The position numbers and the translations under genes were made by a program. A model generated the notes under the pieces. That model made no database searches. It had not been told where the DNA came from and saw nothing but the letters and a program-made list of their open reading frames with translations. From Bacteroidota bacterium (GTDB lineage Bacteria > Bacteroidota > Bacteroidia > Bacteroidales > VadinHA17), in contig DSCJ01000109.1 in NCBI GenBank assembly GCA_011049175.1, forward strand, positions 1 to 60,218: 60,218 nt of DNA. Reading direction: 5' to 3'. Below, one piece after another: positions 8,706-16,483 of the stretch (the first letter of the stretch is position 1; the number at the start of each line of letters is the position of its first letter).

Positions 8706-10193
8706 CTATTCTTCATTAGCTATTCCCGTAAGGGATAAAAGGAGCAGTTTGGCGGCATCTTCCATGATTTCCGGGGTCAGCGAGTGTACATCGTCGCCCG
8801 GGAGGTGATAATACACCGGTTTCACCGGACGGGTGGTATACAGGCTCAAGGTGGGGATTCCTGCCTTTTCAAAATGGGCTGCGTCGCTGCGGGGGCGTCC
8901 GTAATGTGAACGTACTTCCGAGGATCCCATGGAACGGTGGAGGTATTTTTCATTGGCCGCCTCGAAATGTTTGAACACTTCGGGCCAGGTGCTTCCGCCC
9001 GCCAGGTGGAAACCCGTTCCGTTGCCTACCATATCGAGGTTGATGTAAGCCGCTACCTTTTTCCCTTCCTGCTTCAGCTTTCGGGCTACCAGCCCGCTGC
9101 CGACCAGCCCGGTTTCCTCTCCTCCGAAAAAGGCGAACAATACGCTGCGTTTCAGCGGAATTCCGGCAGCCGCCATGGCCCGTGCGGCACCCATAATATC
9201 CACGCAGCCGCTGGCGTTGTCCAGGGCTCCCGGCAGCAGCACCCCGCAATTTCCCACAGCATCCAGGTGGGCGCCCACCACTACCCATTCGTCCTTCAGG
9301 CCGGGATCGGTGCCGGGGATCATGCCCAGTACGTTACAGGCTTTTCCCTCATGCCAGGTAGTGCTGGCGCGTATGGTCATCATTTTCCCGGTGGGAAAGG
9401 AATGGGGCTTAAAGCTTTGGTCAATTTTACCCATTATTTCCCGGTAGGTATGCTTTTGCCCGGCAAACAGGTCGTTCAGCACTTCATCGCCTATCCCGCA
9501 CCATACGAAGCCGGGATGGTATGAGATGTTGGGGTTGGCATGCAGCCCGTCGATGTAGATCATGCCCGCCGCGCCGTGCTTCACCGCATTGTCCAGCTTG
9601 TAGTGGTGGTAGCAGTATTTCACCCATTTGGAGTATTCGGGATTGCGGGAATCTTTGTACGGCACATCGCGGCAGAACATAACGATCTTTCCCTGCACAT
9701 CCACTCCGGCATAATCGTCGTAATCCAGTTCGGGGGCTGTTACCCCGTAACCCACGAATACCACTTCGGCAGTCACTTCACCGCTTCCTGAGTTCATGCC
9801 CGGGAAATATCCGTCGGGGAAACGGTACTGTTTGATGATGGTGTCCCCTCCCTTTATGGGAATATGCAGGCTCAGGCCTCCCAGGTTGTGCACTTCGTTG
9901 TACCCGTGATCGAACCACTGAAAGTAAGTGCCTTCGTCGCCGGCCGGTTTTATTCCCCATTTTTCGAGATTCTCGGCCACCCAGGTGGTGGCTTTCACAA
10001 ATCCGGGCGATCCGGTCATCCTTCCGTTGAATTCAGGGGATGATAGGGTGGCGGCCCAGTTGAGCAAATCGTGGCTGGATATTGCGTGAAACTGTTCCAT
10101 CAGGGGGTCGCGACCGGGTTCCTGCCCTGTCAGACAAGGGGAAGTGCTGATAAAAACTCCTGTACACAGAATAAGGAATGCCTGTTTCATCAT
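8706..10193 (-). CDS. Exported M28-family zinc aminopeptidase with PA domain
   Basis: A 495-residue secreted peptidase. A signal peptide (MMKQAFLILCTGVFISTSPC) ends near residue 23. A protease-associated domain occupies roughly 130-250, followed by the di-zinc catalytic domain with ligands in VVVGAHLDAVG (His, Asp), PGALDNASG (Asp), FFGGEETGLVG (Glu pair), INLDMVGNG (Asp) and GDDVHSLTPE (His). It probably trims peptides in the periplasm or at the cell surface. The gene stands alone; its upstream side is the AT-rich spacer at 10194-10695. Specificity cannot be told from the sequence. Confidence 0.9.
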   Translation of the reverse strand: MMKQAFLILCTGVFISTSPCLTGQEPGRDPLMEQFHAISSHDLLNWAATLSSPEFNGRMTGSPGFVKATTWVAENLEKWGIKPAGDEGTYFQWFDHGYNEVHNLGGLSLHIPIKGGDTIIKQYRFPDGYFPGMNSGSGEVTAEVVFVGYGVTAPELDYDDYAGVDVQGKIVMFCRDVPYKDSRNPEYSKWVKYCYHHYKLDNAVKHGAAGMIYIDGLHANPNISYHPGFVWCGIGDEVLNDLFAGQKHTYREIMGKIDQSFKPHSFPTGKMMTIRASTTWHEGKACNVLGMIPGTDPGLKDEWVVVGAHLDAVGNCGVLLPGALDNASGCVDIMGAARAMAAAGIPLKRSVLFAFFGGEETGLVGSGLVARKLKQEGKKVAAYINLDMVGNGTGFHLAGGSTWPEVFKHFEAANEKYLHRSMGSSEVRSHYGRPRSDAAHFEKAGIPTLSLYTTRPVKPVYYHLPGDDVHSLTPEIMEDAAKLLLLSLTGIANEE

Positions 10194-10396
10194 GATGGTT
10201 TGTTTAAGGAAATTCTACCGTTTCCGGCGATATAAAATTAATGAAAGCGGCATAAATCCCGGAGAAAACAGAGGTGTTTTTCAATAGGCAGGATGAAAAA
10301 CCGCTAGAAGTACTTAAAGTAAAATATAATATTACGAAAAGTAAAAAATAAGTATTGATGCCAAAAAGCAATATAATAATATTAATATTGAATACA

Positions 10397-10441
10397 ACTA
10401 CGTAGATAACTACGTAGATAACTACGTAGAAAACTACGTAG
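10397..10441. repeat. Four 12-bp-phased copies of ACTACGTAG
   Basis: ACTACGTAG begins at 10397, 10409, 10421 and 10433, an exact 12-base period, with linkers ATA, ATA and AAA. Each core CTACGTAG is a perfect palindrome. The last copy extends to the 12-base palindrome AACTACGTAGTT (10432-10443). The same 12-mer occurs once more at 60092-60103. The period is close to one helical turn, so dimeric proteins bound here would lie almost on one face of the DNA. Confidence 0.85.
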
Positions 10442-10448
10442 TTGATAA

Positions 10449-10601
10449 ATGAAGTTGTCATCAACAGGGAATTTTCTTCCGGAAACCACGGATACAACCT
10501 GCGGGGCAACCGCCATGGTGATCCACGGCCTGAAATGGGCGGGCTTCCGTTATGAACGGGAGCGTACGGAAGGTTGGCGATGCATTATGGTACGTGTTTG
10601 A
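10449..10601 (+). CDS. Orphan 50-residue ORF or gene remnant
   Basis: ATG at 10449 to TGA at 10599-10601, directly after the palindromic repeats. The peptide starts MKLSSTGNFLPETTDTTCGA and ends EGWRCIMVRV. Its base composition is like that of neighbouring genes, unlike the AT-rich half of the spacer, which suggests a real or formerly real gene. I recognise no family. It could be a small protein or a fragment of a lost gene. Confidence 0.35.
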   Translation: MKLSSTGNFLPETTDTTCGATAMVIHGLKWAGFRYERERTEGWRCIMVRV

Positions 10602-10644
10602 ATAAATACACCGGCAGGAGGTTTAAGGGGAAAAGAGAAACAGG

Positions 10645-10676
10645 TTTGTGTTCTTTGAGGCATTATTCTATCTTTA
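10645..10676 (+). promoter_or_regulatory. Promoter of the MEMO1-AMMECR1 gene
   Basis: TTTG at 10645-10648, then 20 bases, then TATCTTTA at 10669-10676, one base off the TAnnTTTG consensus. The ATG follows 19 bases later. Both element and spacing fit the housekeeping sigma factor of Bacteroidota. Confidence 0.55.
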
Positions 10677-10695
10677 GGGGGGAAAAGTTCAGTCC

Positions 10696-12210
10696 ATGAA
10701 ATATACTCCATGGATTATTCCGGTGGCATGGCTTCTGTTGTGTACGGAACCTCCGGTTTCGGCACAGAGAGACCGTCAACCTGCCGTGGCCGGCAGCTTT
10801 TATCCGGCCCAGGAAGCCTTGTTGCGTGCTTCCCTGGAGGAATATTCCCGGATTGCCGGAAAGCCGGTATCCGAACACCCGGTCAGGGCTCTGATCGTTC
10901 CGCATGCGGGGTATGTTTATTCCGGACCGGTGGCTGCGGCAGCCTTCAGCCGGCTGGATCCTGAAACGGAATACCGCAATGTGTTTCTGATCGGTGTCAG
11001 CCATACGGCCATGTACCATGGAGCGGCCGTTTATGCTTCCGGTCATTTTATAACCCCCCTGGGGAAAGTACCGGTGAATGCATCCCTTGCCGCAGATCTG
11101 GTGAAGAATTGCCGCGAAATGCACGATCATGCTTCTCCCCATATGCAGGAACATTCCCTGGAAGTGGAGCTTCCTTTTCTGCAATACCGGCTCAAAAAGG
11201 ATTTTCAGATTGTCCCCATACTGATCGGTACCCGTGACCCGGGGAACCTCCGCGCCTTAGCCCGGTGCCTGGAGCCTTATTTTATCCCGGGGAACCTGTT
11301 TGTGATCAGTACCGATTTTTCCCATTATCCTTCTGCGGGAGATGCGGAAAAGGTTGACAGGAGTACTGCCGAGGCCGTGGCATCCAATGATCCGGAGCAA
11401 TTCTTGCAGGTTGTAAAAAAGAATGAGGCATCGGGAATCAAAGGGCTGGTAACAGCCATGTGTGGGTGGCCCGCCGTGTACTGTCTGCTGAACCTCACAC
11501 AGGGTGATCCCGGCCTGGAGTATTCCCTGGTAAGGTATGCCAATTCAGGCCAGGTGCCTCACGGCGATAAAAGCCGTGCCGTGGGATACTGGGCCATAGA
11601 ACTTATTGAGAAAGAAAAAGAACATAATACCGGAGGAAATACTTTTATGAATCTCACCGAGCTTGATAAAAAACACCTTCTGGAAATTGCCCGGCGAACG
11701 CTGGAAAGATTCCTTGACGACGAGACCCTGGTGGCATTCAATCCCGACAAGCTTTCTCCCAACCTGAAGCAGGAGGGAGGGGCCTTTGTCACCCTTACGA
11801 AAAACGGCGCTCTCAGGGGTTGTATCGGCCGTTTTGCCGATACCGACCCCCTGTACCTCACCGTGCAGAAAATGGCCGTTGCCGCCGCCATACAGGATTC
11901 ACGGTTCAAACCCGTTACCCGCGAAGAACTGGATGAACTGGAGATCGAAATTTCCGTGCTCAGTCCGCTGCAGCCCATCCAGTCGAAAGATGAAATTGTT
12001 TTGGGTAAGCACGGGATCTATATGCGGAAAGGGTTTTCCACCGGCACGTTCCTGCCTCAGGTAGGTGAAAAATACGGCTGGACCGTGGAAGAATTCCTGG
12101 GACGTTGTGCCCGCGACAAGGCCGGCATAGGATACTACGGATGGAAAGATGCCGAACTCTTTGTATTTGAGGCTACCGTATTCAGCGAGCACGAGCTTTC
12201 CGGCCGGTAA
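10696..12210 (+). CDS. AmmeMemoRadiSam protein B-A fusion (MEMO1 + AMMECR1), exported
   Basis: A 504-residue two-domain protein. Residues 1-24 look like a signal peptide (hydrophobic WIIPVAWLLL, cleavage near VSA/Q). The MEMO1 domain covers about 28-305, with histidines in VPHAGYVYSG (H70) and GVSHTAMYHG (H103, H108), DFSHYPSAGD, and C256 in MCGWPAVY; these resemble the metal-site residues of MEMO1. The AMMECR1 domain covers about 318-500 and has the hallmark LRGCIG (373-378). In the AmmeMemoRadiSam set these are proteins B and A, usually accompanied by the radical SAM protein found here at 14501. Their biochemical role is not settled. The junction has an in-frame ATG at 11647 preceded by GGAGG at 11632, so a free AMMECR1 domain might also be made. 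Confidence 0.88.
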   Translation: MKYTPWIIPVAWLLLCTEPPVSAQRDRQPAVAGSFYPAQEALLRASLEEYSRIAGKPVSEHPVRALIVPHAGYVYSGPVAAAAFSRLDPETEYRNVFLIGVSHTAMYHGAAVYASGHFITPLGKVPVNASLAADLVKNCREMHDHASPHMQEHSLEVELPFLQYRLKKDFQIVPILIGTRDPGNLRALARCLEPYFIPGNLFVISTDFSHYPSAGDAEKVDRSTAEAVASNDPEQFLQVVKKNEASGIKGLVTAMCGWPAVYCLLNLTQGDPGLEYSLVRYANSGQVPHGDKSRAVGYWAIELIEKEKEHNTGGNTFMNLTELDKKHLLEIARRTLERFLDDETLVAFNPDKLSPNLKQEGGAFVTLTKNGALRGCIGRFADTDPLYLTVQKMAVAAAIQDSRFKPVTREELDELEIEISVLSPLQPIQSKDEIVLGKHGIYMRKGFSTGTFLPQVGEKYGWTVEEFLGRCARDKAGIGYYGWKDAELFVFEATVFSEHELSGR

Positions 12211-12276
12211 ATCCCGCACCAAATTCGGCATGGTGTTTGCTTTCTTCCGGGGATAACCGGAAACATCATTTGGTTT

Positions 12277-14424
12277 ATGGGAGGGAACAGGAAAGCAACT
12301 TCCGGATTGCCCGAATACTGGCTGGTTGTGGCTATGGGATTTACTTCCATGTCGGCCCAGCTGATTCTGCTGCGCGATTTTCTGAAACTGTTCCAGGGGA
12401 ATGAGCTGGTCATCGGACTATTGTTGGCCTCCTGGATGTTTATCACGGCTCTCGGGGCCTGGACGGGCTATCGTTTCAGGCGGTTGCACCGCCACCTTAC
12501 CCTGCTCTTTCTGGTCCTGGCCTGGCTGCCTCCCCTGACGCATTTTCTGCTGGTATGGCTGCGGTATACTTTTTTCACTCCGGGGGTTATGACAGGCCTG
12601 CTTCCCGTATTGGTCTTTTCCTGGGCCGTGTTGCTTCCCTTCTGTTTTGTTTCGGGAATGTCCTTTCCCATTTTTTCCGGATCACTATCCGAACGTTCCG
12701 GATCAAATCATACCAACAGGATTTATTATCTGGAAGCATCGGGTTCACTGGCAGGGGGAGCCCTGTTTTCCTTTATCCTGGTATTTTTTTTCCCGCACTG
12801 GGCTGCCCTGTTCCTGATCCTGTTGCTCAATATGGGTGTACTGGCTATGGTGGCATGGAAAACGGGAAGGCGAAAGATCCTTGGATGGTCGGGTGTCAGC
12901 ATAGCCCTTACAGCATTCATTTTGTTTTTTACCGATCCCGGGAAACTGGAAAACCGGTGGCTTTTTCCGGGGCAGCAGGTGGTGATGCAGCAGGAATCTC
13001 CTTACGGCAGCCTGACTCTTACCCGCATGCACGAGCAGTGGCAGTTGTATGAGAACAATGAGTTGCTTTATTCAACCGGTAATCCTGCCCTGCAGGAAGA
13101 AAAAGTGCATTATCCCCTGAGCCAGCATCCCCGGCCCGATACCCTGCTGCTGGTATTCGGAAGCTGGAACGGCATGCTGCAGGAAATTTCCAAATACGAA
13201 CCTGCCGCCGTGGATGCCGTGGAAATCAATCCCGAGCTGGTGGAAATGCTGCAATCGGAATTTCCGGAAATTTCGGCCCACTGGCTGGCAATGCATTTCC
13301 AGGATCCTGTGATCTTTGTGAACAGGGCGGAAAACAAACGGTACGATGCCATTCTGGTGAATGCTCCTCCTCCCGACAATCTGCAAACCAACCGGTACTT
13401 TACCCGGGAATTTTTCGTGAGTTGCCGGGAATTGCTCAGTTCCGGAGGTGTTTTCTCCATATCCCTGCCGGCGTCGGGCAATTACCTGGGCGAGTCGGCC
13501 AGAAAGAACCATTCCATTCTGTATTTTACCCTGAAGGAAGTGTTTCCCCATGTGACCATTGTGCCGGGTGAAGAAGATTATTTCATTGCCTCTGACATGG
13601 AATTTGACTGGAACATTACCGGACTGATCACGGAAAAAGGGCTGGAGAACGACTACCTGAACCCCTGGTACATCAGCAATGATCTGATCCACCGGCGTGC
13701 CGAACGGATAATGGAAGACCTGACTCCGGATATCCGGCCGAATACCGGATTGTACCCTGTGGCTACTTACAGTCACTGGAAGCAGTGGCTGAGCCATTTC
13801 GACTGGTTGCACAGCCTGGCGCCCCTCATTTTCATGTTGTTTATCCTGCTCACCCTGGTCAGGATGAACCCCGTGCAGGTGGCCCTGTTTGCCGGAGGAT
13901 TTGCCTCGGCAGCCCTGGAAGTGATTCTTCTGCTGGCATTCCAGGTATTGTTCGGATATCTGTACCTTGCTACCGGTATGCTGATCACGGTGTTTATGCT
14001 GGGCCTGTATCTGGGATCGCGCATGGCAGAGCAAAGGAAGGGCAGCAAGGAAAAACCTTTTACCCGCCCGCTGGTTGGGCTGGCTACCATCCTTGCAGCC
14101 ATGCCGGTTCTGATTTTCCTGCTAAAGGATTCTTCTCTCAACGCCATTCTGGCTCCGGTCTTTATCGGATCAGTCACTCTGCTGACCGCTTTTCTGGTAG
14201 GGACCCTTTTTGCCCGGGGTACCCGCCTGTTGCAGACAGATATTTTCCGGTCGTCGGGCCGTTTGTACTCAGCCGACCTGATGGGTTCGGCGCTGGGCGC
14301 CATGCTGGTGAGCGCCGTGCTGATTCCTCTGACAGGAATCATTGTGACCTGCTTTCTGACAGCGGGTGTGGCCCTGGCCGGTATGGCCTGGTACCGTTAT
14401 TCCGTCACGGGAATTTCCGTGTGA
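12277..14424 (+). CDS. Multi-spanning membrane protein with spermidine-synthase-like domain
   Basis: A 715-residue protein in three parts: about six hydrophobic segments (residues 15-220), a soluble spermidine-synthase-like methyltransferase-fold domain (about 225-450), then another six or seven segments to the end. The soluble part keeps ESPYGSLTL and DAVEINPELVEM, but the glycine loop is FGSWNGML in place of the usual GGGDG. The catalytic aspartate loop (DSTDP in known enzymes) is VNAPPPD, with Asn 362 at the key place. Fused membrane/polyamine-synthase proteins are a known but poorly understood family. Here it sits between the two AmmeMemoRadiSam genes, 66 and 76 bases away, which suggests a shared membrane-linked process. 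Aminopropyl transfer itself looks doubtful. Confidence 0.8.
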   Translation: MGGNRKATSGLPEYWLVVAMGFTSMSAQLILLRDFLKLFQGNELVIGLLLASWMFITALGAWTGYRFRRLHRHLTLLFLVLAWLPPLTHFLLVWLRYTFFTPGVMTGLLPVLVFSWAVLLPFCFVSGMSFPIFSGSLSERSGSNHTNRIYYLEASGSLAGGALFSFILVFFFPHWAALFLILLLNMGVLAMVAWKTGRRKILGWSGVSIALTAFILFFTDPGKLENRWLFPGQQVVMQQESPYGSLTLTRMHEQWQLYENNELLYSTGNPALQEEKVHYPLSQHPRPDTLLLVFGSWNGMLQEISKYEPAAVDAVEINPELVEMLQSEFPEISAHWLAMHFQDPVIFVNRAENKRYDAILVNAPPPDNLQTNRYFTREFFVSCRELLSSGGVFSISLPASGNYLGESARKNHSILYFTLKEVFPHVTIVPGEEDYFIASDMEFDWNITGLITEKGLENDYLNPWYISNDLIHRRAERIMEDLTPDIRPNTGLYPVATYSHWKQWLSHFDWLHSLAPLIFMLFILLTLVRMNPVQVALFAGGFASAALEVILLLAFQVLFGYLYLATGMLITVFMLGLYLGSRMAEQRKGSKEKPFTRPLVGLATILAAMPVLIFLLKDSSLNAILAPVFIGSVTLLTAFLVGTLFARGTRLLQTDIFRSSGRLYSADLMGSALGAMLVSAVLIPLTGIIVTCFLTAGVALAGMAWYRYSVTGISV

Positions 14425-14500
14425 GTAAGCTGAAGACTCTGTCTGCCCTCATTCCGTTTATTATTTGGCAAAGCATAACGGAAATGTTTAATTTTACAGA

Positions 14501-15652
14501 ATGAGCCCGGAAGAAGAAAAACTGTCCAAACGCGAGTTTATCAGAAAAAGCCTGCTGGGTGCGGGAGGAATGGTTTGCTGCCCCTTTCTGCTCCGGGGGA
14601 ATTCCGGGCAGAATGTTCATTTCCGGGATGGGAAACCCTGGAAATGGAGCCGGGAAGCCATGCACTATATTTCCACTCCCCGGGGGATCAAATGCCGTAC
14701 CTGCCCCAATGAATGTGATATCAAAGAGGGTGAGGCGGGCGATTGCCGTACCAAAGAAGTGGTGGGTGGCAAATTGTACACCATTGCCTACGGCAATCCC
14801 TGTTCGGTGAATATAGACCCCATGGAGAAGAAGCCTCTCCATCATTTTCATCCCGGCACCCGGGTGTTATCCATTGCCACCGCAGGGTGCAACCTGGCCT
14901 GCCTGAATTGTCAGAACTGGGAGATATCCCAGCGGAGTCCCAGGGAGACGCGGAATTACGACCTGATGCCACCGAAAGTGGTGGAACTGGCCATTCAGGA
15001 AAACTGCCCTTCCATTGCATATACCTATTCCGATCCGGTGGCGTTTTATGAATACACACTGGATACTTCCATACTGGCCCGGCAGGCAGGCCTGGGCAAT
15101 GTGATCGTTTCGGCGGGATTCATCAATCCCCGGCCGTTGAAAGACCTGTGCCGTGTGATCGACGCAGCCAACATCGACCTGAAGAGTTTCAGCGATGATA
15201 TCTATGCCATGCTGAATGCCGGAAAATTGCAACCGGTGCTGGATACCCTGCTTACCCTGAAGGAAGAAGGGGTATGGCTGGAAATTACCAACCTGCTGGT
15301 TCCTACCTGGACCGATGATATGAAAATGATCGGGGAAATGTGCCGCTGGCTGGTAAAGAACGGTTTTGCCGATACTCCCCTCCATTTCAGCCGGTTTCAG
15401 CCCATGTACAAGCTGAACCGGCTGGCCCCCACTCCGGTGAGCACGCTGGATCAGGCCAGAAAAACAGCGCTGGATGAAGGAATGCATTTTGTATATGTGG
15501 GGAATGTGCCGGGGCATCCGGCCCAGGATACCCTTTGTCCGAACTGCGGAAAAACCCTGGTGGTGAGAAAAGGATACCAGGTATCCATGCCATTGCTGAA
15601 AAACGGCAAATGTGCTTCCTGCGGGAAGTCCATCCCCGGAGTGTGGGATTAA
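14501..15652 (+). CDS. AmmeMemoRadiSam system radical SAM enzyme with Tat-like leader
   Basis: A 383-residue radical SAM protein. The cluster motif is C130-x3-C134-x2-C137 in TAGCNLACLNCQNWE. Ahead of it is a cysteine set C65, C68, C72, C82 (CRTCPNECD and DCRT), and the C-terminus ends in a zinc-ribbon-like pair, CPNC and CASC. The N-terminus SKREFIRKSLLGAGG followed by a short hydrophobic stretch resembles a twin-arginine leader with Lys-Arg in place of Arg-Arg, so export of a folded, cluster-loaded enzyme is possible. It belongs with the MEMO1-AMMECR1 fusion at 10696. The substrate is unknown. Confidence 0.87.
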   Translation: MSPEEEKLSKREFIRKSLLGAGGMVCCPFLLRGNSGQNVHFRDGKPWKWSREAMHYISTPRGIKCRTCPNECDIKEGEAGDCRTKEVVGGKLYTIAYGNPCSVNIDPMEKKPLHHFHPGTRVLSIATAGCNLACLNCQNWEISQRSPRETRNYDLMPPKVVELAIQENCPSIAYTYSDPVAFYEYTLDTSILARQAGLGNVIVSAGFINPRPLKDLCRVIDAANIDLKSFSDDIYAMLNAGKLQPVLDTLLTLKEEGVWLEITNLLVPTWTDDMKMIGEMCRWLVKNGFADTPLHFSRFQPMYKLNRLAPTPVSTLDQARKTALDEGMHFVYVGNVPGHPAQDTLCPNCGKTLVVRKGYQVSMPLLKNGKCASCGKSIPGVWD

Positions 15653-15700
15653 GGTTTTCCCTGTTCACCGATTTTTTTCCCGCGTTTACCGAAAAACTGT

Positions 15701-15730
15701 TTGAACCGGTGCTGTGCGTTCCTATTTTTG
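15701..15730 (+). promoter_or_regulatory. Promoter of the LiaF-like/two-component operon
   Basis: TTG at 15701-15703, 19 bases, then TATTTTTG at 15723-15730, an exact match to TAnnTTTG with consensus spacing. It lies between the radical SAM stop and the ATG at 15772, giving a leader of about 35 bases. Confidence 0.65.
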
Positions 15731-15771
15731 GGGTGTTTGTCACGCGTTATTATTCACTAAAAAACAAAAAG

Positions 15772-16479
15772 ATGGAACGCAGTCGTTTTCACCGCAGTGC
15801 CGTTGTCGGACTGATCTTTATTTTCGCCGGTTTGTTTCTGATAGCCGGCAATATGAATCTTATCCACTATCCTCTCAGGCATATTCTGTTTTCGTGGCCC
15901 ATGCTGCTGGTAGCACTGGGAGTGATTTTTCTTGCCAGCCGGGAAGGATCGCTTACCGGTTGGATATTGCTGATCATTGGTGGGTTTTTCCTGGTTCCCC
16001 GGATATTTCCGGGTGTGCATTTTGAGTTTCACCTTTTCTTCTGGCCGGTGCTGCTCATCGGGCTGGGATTGGTGATGATCTTTCGTTTTGCCGGTCACAA
16101 CGGGAAGATGATCCATCGCACCGAGGTCAATGACGAAGATTACCTGGATGATGTGGCTATTTTCGGCGGAGGAAAGAAAATGTTCACCTCACAGAATTTT
16201 CAGGGGGGTAAGATCACAGCCATTTTCGGAGGATCGGAGATCGATCTGAGGCAGGCAAAAATGGCCAAGGGAAAGGTTTATGTTGATTATTTTGCCATGT
16301 TTGGCGGGACCAAGCTTTTTGTGCCCGGCGACTGGGATGTGAAAGTGGAGGTGAGCTCTATTTTCGGTGGATTTTCCGATAAGCGGGCTGCCGATCCCCG
16401 CATCGTGAGAGATCCTTCCAAGCAGCTTATTATAAAAGGAGTGGCTATCTTTGGGGGAGGTGACCTGGTAGATTTCTGA
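15772..16479 (+). CDS. LiaF-like membrane protein (TM domain plus LiaF-type C-terminal domain)
   Basis: A 235-residue protein starting MERSRFHRSAV. Residues 8-110 hold four hydrophobic segments of the LiaF transmembrane / DUF5668 type. The rest is a soluble beta-rich domain with recurring IFGG/MFGG turns (AIFGGGKK, AIFGGSEI, AMFGGTKL, SIFGGFSD, AIFGGGDL), as in LiaF-family C-termini. LiaF in Firmicutes restrains a sensor kinase of the cell-envelope stress response. Here the next two genes, 4 bases away, encode a kinase and regulator, so the same type of role is likely. The longer frame upstream to 15535 overlaps the previous gene and is rejected because the promoter lies inside it. Confidence 0.82.
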   Translation: MERSRFHRSAVVGLIFIFAGLFLIAGNMNLIHYPLRHILFSWPMLLVALGVIFLASREGSLTGWILLIIGGFFLVPRIFPGVHFEFHLFFWPVLLIGLGLVMIFRFAGHNGKMIHRTEVNDEDYLDDVAIFGGGKKMFTSQNFQGGKITAIFGGSEIDLRQAKMAKGKVYVDYFAMFGGTKLFVPGDWDVKVEVSSIFGGFSDKRAADPRIVRDPSKQLIIKGVAIFGGGDLVDF

Positions 16480-16483
16480 GCCT

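Larger units (their letters stand above)
10194..10644. other. AT-rich divergent spacer with tandem palindromes
   Basis: About 450 bases between the M28 peptidase and the promoter of the MEMO gene. The first half is strongly AT-rich and holds the 12-bp-phased CTACGTAG repeats at 10397-10441. The second half has normal GC content and contains the 50-codon open frame at 10449-10601. I see no RNA gene. A 101-codon minus-strand frame across the repeats is judged spurious. Confidence 0.6.

Noticed and set aside
10204-10509. 101-codon minus-strand frame across the tandem palindromes, rich in Tyr/Val/Ile
   Set aside because: Its hydrophobic repeats (YVVIYVVIYVV) are the direct translation of the 12-base DNA repeat, and the rest is AT-rich without gene-like composition.
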